Of a stretch of DNA of 13,023 nt, positions 1-5,605 are shown piece after piece. The stretch covers positions 1-13,023 of the forward strand of contig CAMNAE010000020.1 in NCBI GenBank assembly GCA_946530565.1, written 5' to 3'. A program made the position numbers and the translations under genes. Numbering within the stretch: position 1 is the stretch's first letter; every line of letters starts with the position of its first letter. The DNA comes from an uncultured Oscillibacter sp. GTDB taxonomy: Bacteria; Bacillota; Clostridia; Oscillospirales; Oscillospiraceae. Below the pieces are notes generated by a model, which searched no databases, had not been told where the DNA came from, and saw only the letters and a list, made by a program, of their open reading frames with translations.

Positions 1-584
1 CGCCGCTCCGTAAGATACGGAAGTGCCGCATCAAACTGCTTTGCAAGCGCCGTTGCGAAATACCATGCGATCATCATGTTGATGTAATACTCATCGGAAC
101 GGACCGCAGCGACGAGCGCCGGGTACTCCGGGCTGAATGCCTCATCGAGATAGTGCTGCATGAGCATGCCGATCGCAAAGCGGACCGTGTAGGTCCGGTC
201 CGACGCAAGCCAGGCCCGGATGCGCGGGAGCAGCGCCGCCCGCTCCCGACGAAAGCACTTCGGGCTCAGCTGGTCGCAGGTCGCCCAGTTGTCGATGTAT
301 GGCAGAAAGCGCTCGACCTCGGCAAGGCAGCCGTCAAATGTTTTGATCTCGCCCAGCGCGAGCGCGTGCACCTGGTTTTCATCAAAATAGCGGTGCGGAA
401 GCGCACGCAGAAAGTCCGCGGCGTCCGGGCGTCGGATCAGGTTTTTCGCGATCGCCCGGATCTCCGGCGTCCGCACGCCGATGATCCGTTCGCTCGCAAC
501 CGTCGGCAGCAGCGTAGCCTGAAAGTCCCGGTAAGAAAGATCCTGCCGCGCAAGAAGCGCCTCGCGTATCTCATCTGTCAGCAT
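1..584 (-). CDS. DNA alkylation repair protein, AlkD-like HEAT-repeat family (partial, 3' end outside window)
   Basis: The first 194 residues are visible; the C-terminus lies beyond the left edge. The protein is likely a DNA glycosylase of the AlkD-like family, which removes positively charged alkylated bases using a HEAT-like helical solenoid. The segment D98-N-W-A-T-C-D104 matches the family signature, with a Trp-x3-Asp pair spaced like the Trp109/Asp113 pair of Bacillus cereus AlkD. A later Trp174 in MIAWYFAT could be the second active-site Trp, though that alignment is by eye. The ATG at 584 is preceded by AGGGGAG at 590-596. The stop of the MoxR gene lies only 12 bp upstream, so this is the tail gene of that operon. 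Its functional link to the upstream genes is unclear. The family assignment is fairly secure; substrate is unknown. Confidence 0.85.
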   Translation of the reverse strand, partial: MLTDEIREALLARQDLSYRDFQATLLPTVASERIIGVRTPEIRAIAKNLIRRPDAADFLRALPHRYFDENQVHALALGEIKTFDGCLAEVERFLPYIDNWATCDQLSPKCFRRERAALLPRIRAWLASDRTYTVRFAIGMLMQHYLDEAFSPEYPALVAAVRSDEYYINMMIAWYFATALAKQFDAALPYLTER

Positions 585-596
585 CGAGTTCTCCCC

Positions 597-2111
597 TCAC
601 ACTTCCCGCGCTTTGGCCTGGGCGATCTCCTGGGTCAGCCTTCTGCGCGTGTCGTCGAAGAGGAGCTCGCGGTTGTGGCGGTAGTAGGCGTCGCAGCCGA
701 ACTGCTGGATGTACCAGCTCGTGTCGGCCGCGGCGGTGAGTTCGGTCACAAAGAGCACCATCTCCTGCCCCTGGCCGAGGGACTGCTCCAGAAAGCGGAA
801 GGCCGCGTCCAGCTGCGACCCGGCCGTTTCGGCGAGCGCCTCACGCTTGTCCGTCTCAGAGGCAAAGCCCTCTCGCACGAGCGGCATCGCCTCCGCCTTC
901 ATCCCGATGCCGGCCTCCCGCACTTTGGCGGCATAGTCTGACAGCGCGTTTGCCGTACGCATATGCGTCTCGCGGCTCTCCTTTCCGCTCTGCCCGGCCG
1001 CCTGCTCACGCCTCAGTGCAAGCTGCTGCAAAGACGCAAGGCGCTCGAGCGCGGAGGCGGGATCCTCTCCCTCCGTCGCGTCGCGGAAGGCCGTAAGCTC
1101 TTCGTAAAGTGCGTCGCAGAGCGTCTCCTGCCGCCGCACGGCCCGGCAGCTCTCTGAAAGGCGCGTCAGCAGAAGCCCCATGACCGAGAGCTTCTCATCA
1201 AAGGGCGCGGCGCGGAATTCCGAGACCGTGATCGCCGCGGCGCGGCCGTTCAGGATGTCGTCGACATGGTAGGTGCGCTGGTACTTGTAGTAGAGCTCGA
1301 GGTAGTTAGCGAAGTCCCGCGCGATCGCGGGGAGCTGGATATACTGCTCGATCACGCCCTTGTCGACCCGGAGCCCGAGCTTTTCATAGGCGATGATCAG
1401 CTCGCTCAAGTCCTCCCAGCCACGGGCGGTCGCAAAGCAGAGCCCGTCGGCCGTGTTTTCGATCTTGTAGAAGTGATCCTTTTTGATGTCGAGATAGCTC
1501 ACGACGGCGCCGTGGATCCCCTTCGCGCGGGCGTACTCCTTCCACACGCCGAAGTCCTCGGTAACATCGATGCGCTTGACGCGGTCGAGCGTCACGACGT
1601 CGAAATCGCGCACGGAGCGATTGTACTCGGGCGGGTTGCCGGCGGCGACGATCAGCCAGCCCTCGGGCAGGGCGCGGTTGCCGAAGGTCTTGCACTGCAG
1701 GAACTGCAGCATCATCGGCGCGAGCGTCTCGGAGACGCAGTTGATCTCGTCGAGGAACAAGATGCCCTCTTTCAGGCCCGTGCGCTCCATCAGGTTATAG
1801 ACGGATGCGAGGATCTCGCTCATCGTGTACTCCGTCACGGCCGTCTCTTCGCCGCCATAGGTGCGGTGTTCGATGAACGGCAGGCCGATCGCGCTCTGGC
1901 GCGTGTGGTGGGTGATCGTGTAGGCGACGAGCCCCACGCCGGTCTCGGCTGCGATCTGCGCCATGATCTGCGTCTTGCCGATGCCCGGCGGCCCCATTAA
2001 AAGCACCGGACGCTGGCGGATCGAGGGGATCAGGTAGTTCCCGAGTTCATCACGCGTCAGGTAGGCGCGCAGGGTGTTCGTGATCTCCTGTTTGGCCTGC
2101 TTGATGTTCAT
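597..2111 (-). CDS. MoxR-type AAA+ ATPase
   Basis: A 504-residue cytoplasmic ATPase. Visible motifs are Walker A GPPGIGKT (40-47), Walker B ILFLDEIN (117-124), a sensor-1 type AAGNP (156-160) and an Arg at 230 in the region of sensor 2. After about residue 290 there is a roughly 215-residue, mostly helical, charged C-terminal extension with no motif I recognise. MoxR ATPases typically act with a VWA-domain partner to remodel, activate or insert metal into a client protein; well-studied examples are CbbQ/CbbO and NorQ/NorD. The likely VWA partner here is the protein at 5606-6973, 3.5 kb upstream on the same strand. The gene begins 17 bp after the deoD stop, with GAGGAG before the ATG, so it is probably co-transcribed with mtnA and deoD. 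The client is unknown; proximity to a metal-dependent aldolase is suggestive only. Confidence 0.9.
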   Translation of the reverse strand: MNIKQAKQEITNTLRAYLTRDELGNYLIPSIRQRPVLLMGPPGIGKTQIMAQIAAETGVGLVAYTITHHTRQSAIGLPFIEHRTYGGEETAVTEYTMSEILASVYNLMERTGLKEGILFLDEINCVSETLAPMMLQFLQCKTFGNRALPEGWLIVAAGNPPEYNRSVRDFDVVTLDRVKRIDVTEDFGVWKEYARAKGIHGAVVSYLDIKKDHFYKIENTADGLCFATARGWEDLSELIIAYEKLGLRVDKGVIEQYIQLPAIARDFANYLELYYKYQRTYHVDDILNGRAAAITVSEFRAAPFDEKLSVMGLLLTRLSESCRAVRRQETLCDALYEELTAFRDATEGEDPASALERLASLQQLALRREQAAGQSGKESRETHMRTANALSDYAAKVREAGIGMKAEAMPLVREGFASETDKREALAETAGSQLDAAFRFLEQSLGQGQEMVLFVTELTAAADTSWYIQQFGCDAYYRHNRELLFDDTRRRLTQEIAQAKAREV

Positions 2112-2128
2112 GCCGTCAACTCCTCAGT

Positions 2129-2857
2129 TCATTCTGCCGCGTGTACGGCGGTCTTCAGGGCGACCTCCATCATCTCGTGGAAGCTGGTCTTGATCTCTTC
2201 CGCGCTCAGGGACTCGCCTGTGAAGATGTGATCGGAGATCTGAAACATCGCCAGCGCCTTTTTCCCGGCGGCCATGGCGGTCAGGTAGAGGCCAGCGGCC
2301 TCCATCTCGACAGCGAGGTGTCCGAGCGCCTTTGCTTTCACGTTGACCTCCGGATCCGGATGATAGAAGAAATCGGTGGTATAGACGGTGCCGACGCGCG
2401 CATGCACGCCGAGTTCCTTCGTCTTCTCCACGGCCGTGCTGAGATAGTCATAGCTTGCCGTGGGCGCGAGGATTCCGGGCAGGTCATATGAGGTCGCCAT
2501 CGCGGAGTTCGTGGAGGCAGACATCGCGATGATCAGGTCACGGACATGAACATCGTCTCCGATCCCGCCTGCGGAGCCGATGCGGATGATCGCCTCAACG
2601 CCGAAGAAGTGGTAGAGCTCGTGGGCGTAGAGCGTGATGGACGGCATGCCCATGCCGGAACCCATGACCGAGACCTCTTTGCCCTCAAAGGTCCCCGTGT
2701 AGCCGAGCATGTTGCGCACGTCGTTGAAGAGGACCGGGTTTTCAAGATAGTGCTCCGCCACGAATTTGGCGCGGAGCGGGTCGCCGGGCATGAGCACCAC
2801 GGGGGCGATGTGCGTGCCGGCTTTCAGTTCAATGCAGGCAGAGGGAGAAGCGTTCAT
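2129..2857 (-). CDS. deoD: DeoD-type purine nucleoside phosphorylase with altered active site
   Basis: A 242-residue protein, about the length of E. coli DeoD (239). It should cleave the glycosidic bond of an adenosine-type nucleoside with phosphate, giving a free purine and a pentose-1-phosphate. Conserved family elements are GDPLRAK (25-31), the VRxMLGYTG loop (47-55), GMGMPS (68-73), RIGSAG (92-97), VEMEAAG (183-189) and SDH (208-210, catalytic Asp209). Two usually invariant positions differ by eye alignment: the ribose-contacting His4 of E. coli is Cys8, and Arg217 is Ile222. The start is ATG at 2857 because GGAGG (2866-2870) sits 8 nt before it. A longer TTG-initiated frame from 2899 would overlap mtnA and has no comparable site; the ATG at 2863 is only 2 nt from the GGAGG. 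It lies 34 bp after mtnA, so the product probably feeds MtnA. The substrate may be 5'-deoxyadenosine or methylthioadenosine (inference). Confidence 0.9.
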   Translation of the reverse strand: MNASPSACIELKAGTHIAPVVLMPGDPLRAKFVAEHYLENPVLFNDVRNMLGYTGTFEGKEVSVMGSGMGMPSITLYAHELYHFFGVEAIIRIGSAGGIGDDVHVRDLIIAMSASTNSAMATSYDLPGILAPTASYDYLSTAVEKTKELGVHARVGTVYTTDFFYHPDPEVNVKAKALGHLAVEMEAAGLYLTAMAAGKKALAMFQISDHIFTGESLSAEEIKTSFHEMMEVALKTAVHAAE

Positions 2858-2891
2858 TTTCATGACCTCCGAATCAATAATCAGGCAAAAT

Positions 2892-3959
2892 TCAGGCAAA
2901 GAGCTTTTTCAGATTGACGTCGAACGGGGGATAGACGATGCCGCGGTCGGTGACGATCGCGGTCAGGAGCGTGTGATCCGTCACGTCGAAGGCGGGATTG
3001 TAGCATTTGACCTCGGGAAGCGCCATCGGCTCGCGGTACCACATCGTGCGGATCTCGTCCGGGTCGCGCTGCTCGATTTTGATGTCCGCGCCGGTCGGGC
3101 AGTCCATGTCGATCGTTGAGGTCGGCCCCAGCGTATAAAACGGGATGCCATAGTATTTGGCGAGGATCGCGACGCCGGAGGTGCCGATCTTGTTGGCAAA
3201 ATCGCCGTTCGCCGCGATGCGGTCGCAGCCGACGAAGCAGGCCTGCACCCAGCCGTTTTTCATGACGATGCTCGCCATATTGTCGCAGATCAGCGTCACG
3301 TCGACGCCCGCGCGCTGCAGCTCGTAGCTTGTGAGCCGCGCACCCTGCAGAAGCGGGCGCGTCTCGTCGGAGAACACGTGAAAGTCGATGCCGCGCTCCT
3401 TGCCGAGCAGCACCGGCCCGATCGCCGTGCCGTATTTGCTCGTAGCGAGCGGCCCCGCGTTGCAGTGGGTCAATATCCCGTCTCCGGGCTTTACGAGTGA
3501 GAGTCCGTACTCCGAGATGCGGGTGCACATCTCGATATCCTCGTTGTGGATCGCGATGCACTCGCGGTACAGTTTCTCTTTGATCTCCGCAGCGGAGCAG
3601 CCGGCGCTTCCCCGCACGATGCCGAGCATGCGCTCGACCGCCCACTTTAAGTTGACCGCGGTGGGTCTTGCCGCGGCGAGCACCGCGCCCTTTTGCTCCA
3701 TCGCCGCTGTAAACACGGCCGGGTCCTCGGTCTCCTCGCGCAGGGCGAGCACGTACATGCCGTAGCCCGCGCAGATGCCGATCGCAGGCGCCCCGCGCAC
3801 CGCAAGGCGCCGGATCGCCTCGCAGAGCGCCTCGAGGGTATCAAGCGTCAGATACTCCTGACGGTTCGGCAGCTGCGTCTGATCCAAAATCACCACGCTG
3901 CGCCCGTCGTCAGATAAATGGACGCTGCAGGAAAAGCGGTCTTCTTTGGTAATGGCCAT
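2892..3959 (-). CDS. mtnA: S-methyl-5-thioribose-1-phosphate isomerase family (MtnA)
   Basis: A 355-residue eIF2B-like aldose-ketose isomerase, the normal length for MtnA. It converts 5-methylthioribose-1-phosphate (or 5-deoxyribose-1-phosphate) to the ribulose-1-phosphate form. The family signatures are all present: RGAPAIG (55-61), [10 protein letters not shown] with catalytic Cys166, [12 protein letters not shown] (199-210), CDNMA with the catalytic acid Asp226, and [15 protein letters not shown] (246-260). No key residue is missing. The start ATG has an AAAGGACTT-type ribosome site. It lies 53 bp after the toxin gene stop and no convincing terminator or promoter separates them, so transcription probably comes from the toxin-antitoxin promoter or further upstream. 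The dioxygenase/dehydratase half of the classical methionine salvage pathway is not seen here. A deoD and a class II aldolase nearby suggest a shorter route to DHAP. Confidence 0.95.
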   Translation of the reverse strand: MAITKEDRFSCSVHLSDDGRSVVILDQTQLPNRQEYLTLDTLEALCEAIRRLAVRGAPAIGICAGYGMYVLALREETEDPAVFTAAMEQKGAVLAAARPTAVNLKWAVERMLGIVRGSAGCSAAEIKEKLYRECIAIHNEDIEMCTRISEYGLSLVKPGDGILTHCNAGPLATSKYGTAIGPVLLGKERGIDFHVFSDETRPLLQGARLTSYELQRAGVDVTLICDNMASIVMKNGWVQACFVGCDRIAANGDFANKIGTSGVAILAKYYGIPFYTLGPTSTIDMDCPTGADIKIEQRDPDEIRTMWYREPMALPEVKCYNPAFDVTDHTLLTAIVTDRGIVYPPFDVNLKKLFA

Positions 3960-4012
3960 GTTTTGTAAGTCCTTTCGTCAACAGCGCCACGCAAAAGCTG
4001 CTGTGCCGCTTT

Positions 4013-4417
4013 TTACAGAATCAGTACGCTGGGTTCATGGTATCCAAAGAGCAGCGCATCATGTGTAAGCAGTGTGAGTCCGCTGCTCTTGGACTGCGCG
4101 ATCAGCAGTCGATCGAACGGATCGTTATGATTTGGCTCTTCCGGTGATCGCCGCAGCGTTCCGACCGTAAGCACATGTTCCCTTTGCACCGGCAGAATAT
4201 GAATATCAGCCAGATCACAGAGTGCTGCGATCTCTTCACCGGAAACCGGCATCAAACGCGGTGACTTCTGATGCTTGATCACGATTTCCCAGATCGATAC
4301 CGCACTGAGAAACAGCTGATGATCGTCGCTTGTGCAGAGTTCCAGTGCTTTACGCGGAAGCCTTTCATCTCCGCTCAGAAGCCAAAGCGCGATATGTGTA
4401 TCCAGCAGATAGTTCAT
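4013..4417 (-). CDS. PIN-domain toxin, VapC-like
   Basis: A 134-residue PIN-domain protein, typical VapC toxin size. Acidic residues that would hold the catalytic Mg/Mn are visible: Asp6 in LLDTH, Glu44 in SIWEI, Asp99 and Asp102 in HNDPFDR, and Asp120 in LLTHD. VapC-type toxins are ribonucleases that cut tRNA or rRNA and are held inactive by a co-expressed antitoxin. Its ATG overlaps the antitoxin stop by 4 nt (ATGA at 4414-4417), so the two are translationally coupled. Base composition is visibly lower than in neighbours: 30 of 60 bases are G or C at 4021-4080 and 28 of 60 at 4261-4320, against 38 of 60 inside mtnA at 3421-3480. That supports recent acquisition of the module. The target RNA cannot be judged from sequence. 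Confidence 0.92.
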   Translation of the reverse strand: MNYLLDTHIALWLLSGDERLPRKALELCTSDDHQLFLSAVSIWEIVIKHQKSPRLMPVSGEEIAALCDLADIHILPVQREHVLTVGTLRRSPEEPNHNDPFDRLLIAQSKSSGLTLLTHDALLFGYHEPSVLIL

Positions 4418-4713
4418 GATTCCATACCGTAAAACTCGCTCGCGATCTCCTGATCCAAGGCGCGCATTTCCTCATCGCTGTCAGACGGAAGGCGAAATGC
4501 TCCGCGGGCGATCCCATAACGGCTTTTTGCTGCGCTCGGCGAGGCGTTGGCCTGCGGGAGCTCCACACGAAACGGAATTCCCCCTGTGAGGACACACTGA
4601 TGCAAAAAGATATTGATCGCACTGGAGACATCCAAGCCAAGCGTTTTAAACAGCTCCGCCGCCTGGTTTTTGATGTCGGTATCGACGCGAACCTGAGTAG
4701 GACTGGTCGCCAT
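4414..4713 (-). CDS. RelB/DinJ-family antitoxin
   Basis: A 99-residue protein. Its N-terminal part has the ribbon-helix-helix pattern of RelB/DinJ antitoxins: a QVRVDTDIK beta strand (7-15), a helix containing AAELFKTLGLD, then SSAINIFLHQCVLTGGIPF (30-48). The C-terminal half is acidic and likely wraps the toxin. It should neutralise the PIN toxin and repress its own promoter. The ATG has a strong AAAGGAGGA site (4721-4729) at good spacing. RelB/DinJ proteins classically partner RelE/YafQ-type toxins, so pairing with a PIN toxin makes this a hybrid module. Such hybrids are known in Firmicutes. Confidence 0.88.
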   Translation of the reverse strand: MATSPTQVRVDTDIKNQAAELFKTLGLDVSSAINIFLHQCVLTGGIPFRVELPQANASPSAAKSRYGIARGAFRLPSDSDEEMRALDQEIASEFYGMES

Positions 4714-4735
4714 AAAGCATTCCTCCTTTGGCGAA

Positions 4736-4764
4736 ATTATAGCGCAATCAGTTTACAATATCAA
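4736..4764 (-). promoter_or_regulatory. Sigma-70-type promoter of the toxin-antitoxin module
   Basis: On the minus strand, TTGATA (4759-4764) and a perfect TATAAT (4736-4741) are separated by exactly 17 bp. The expected start of transcription, near 4729, falls at the beginning of the AAAGGAGGA ribosome site, giving a leader of only about 16 nt before the antitoxin ATG. The surrounding 4741-4800 block is very AT-rich (20 of 60 bases G or C). Since no clear terminator follows the toxin gene, this promoter may also serve mtnA, deoD, the MoxR gene and the alkylation repair gene. Confidence 0.8.
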
Positions 4765-4872
4765 TACATTTTATTCAACCGAAACGATGAATACGATCAG
4801 CCCCCAGCACTTAAACATGCCGAGGAGGAATCCGCAACATTTTACGTGCATGTCTGGATGCTGCACACGAGC

Positions 4873-4914
4873 CGCCGCGCCCGTTCCGGGATCGTTTCCG
4901 GAACGGGCGCGGCG
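4873..4914. other. Perfect 17-bp GC-rich stem-loop downstream of the aldolase gene
   Basis: CGCCGCGCCCGTTCCGG (4873-4889) and its exact reverse complement (4898-4914) flank an 8-nt loop. The structure lies 35 bp beyond the aldolase stop, in the direction of aldolase transcription. On that strand the base of the stem is not followed by a T-run, and on the plus strand only a short CTTTA follows. It is therefore not a classical intrinsic terminator. It may stabilise the mRNA 3' end, act as a hairpin-type or factor-assisted terminator, or separate the aldolase and toxin-antitoxin transcripts. The rest of the 4714-4949 gap holds only the promoter described separately. Confidence 0.7.
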
Positions 4915-4949
4915 CTTTATCGATCGATCGTGAGAATAGTATTGCCGCC

Positions 4950-5585
4950 TCATCCCCGCCCTGCGAGGCGTTCCTTTTCGCCCTCAGGCAGGGGCTGTTC
5001 TTTGCCTAACAATTTCGTCATCAGCGCGATCTTTGCGATCTTCTCGGCCGCCTCGGCGCAGGCGAAGGCCTCCTCGAGCGTTTTGCCCACCGTCACGAGG
5101 CCGTGGTTCGCGAGCAGGACCGCGTTTTTGCCCTCATGCGCGAAATACCGTGGGAAATCAGCGAAGACCGCGTCCGTCCCCGGCGTCCCGTAGGCGCAGC
5201 AGGGGATCGAACCCTTAAAAAAGAGATACTGCTCGGCAAGCTCGCTTGCGATCTCCCGCCCCGCGAGCGCGAAGGCCGTGGCACAGGCGCTGTGCGTGTG
5301 GACGATCGCGCCGATGTCGGGCCGCAGCCGGTAGAGCGCCAGGTGCATCGGCGTCTCGGACGAGGGCTTCAGGCCGTTTTGCGTGAGGATCTCCCCCTCC
5401 GGCGTGAGCGTGAGGATCATCTCCGGCGTCATCGTCTCTTTATTTTGCTGAGAGGGCGTCATATAGATCACGTCCCCGTCGCGCACCGAGAGGTTCCCCT
5501 CGAACAGGTTCACCGTGCCCTGCGCGTAGAGCTTTTGAAAGCAGCGCACGATCTCTGTTTTGATCGCCGGCGCGTTTTGCTGCAT
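4950..5585 (-). CDS. Class II aldolase (FucA/Ald2/DrdA-like), probable ribulose-1-phosphate aldolase
   Basis: A 211-residue cytoplasmic, metal-dependent aldolase of the L-fuculose-1-phosphate aldolase family (family size about 210-220). Visible motifs are the phosphate-loop segment GNLSVR (30-35), PSSE with probable acid/base Glu77, HTH (96-98) and NHG (160-162). His96, His98 and His161 are the expected metal ligands. These enzymes split 1-phosphorylated ketoses into DHAP and an aldehyde. With mtnA and deoD nearby, the likely substrate is 5-deoxyribulose-1-phosphate or 5-methylthioribulose-1-phosphate, as for Ald2/DrdA-type aldolases; fuculose- or rhamnulose-phosphate cannot be excluded. No MtnB-type dehydratase partner genes are seen. 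The start is ATG 5585, with GGAGG 7 nt upstream. A GTG at 5609 overlapping the VWA stop is less likely. It lies 20 bp after the VWA gene, so the two are probably co-transcribed. Confidence 0.88.
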   Translation of the reverse strand: MQQNAPAIKTEIVRCFQKLYAQGTVNLFEGNLSVRDGDVIYMTPSQQNKETMTPEMILTLTPEGEILTQNGLKPSSETPMHLALYRLRPDIGAIVHTHSACATAFALAGREIASELAEQYLFFKGSIPCCAYGTPGTDAVFADFPRYFAHEGKNAVLLANHGLVTVGKTLEEAFACAEAAEKIAKIALMTKLLGKEQPLPEGEKERLAGRG

Positions 5586-5605
5586 GTCAGCTCCTCCTTT
5601 TCCTT

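Noticed and set aside
2858..2899. Extended N-terminus of the phosphorylase from TTG 2899
   Set aside because: It would overlap the mtnA stop region and lacks a ribosome site, whereas GGAGG is well placed for ATG 2857, and the shorter form matches the family's length.
3993..4013. AAAAGC/GCTTTT hairpin between the toxin gene and mtnA as a terminator
   Set aside because: The stem is only 6 bp and half A-T pairs, with no proper T-run beyond it on the transcribed strand; it is too weak to call.
4771..4851. 26-residue hydrophobic minus-strand frame (MHVKCC...) between the aldolase and toxin-antitoxin genes
   Set aside because: No ribosome site precedes either candidate ATG, and the frame runs through the promoter-proximal AT-rich gap. 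Without conservation it cannot be called a gene, though its hydrophobic character is worth remembering.
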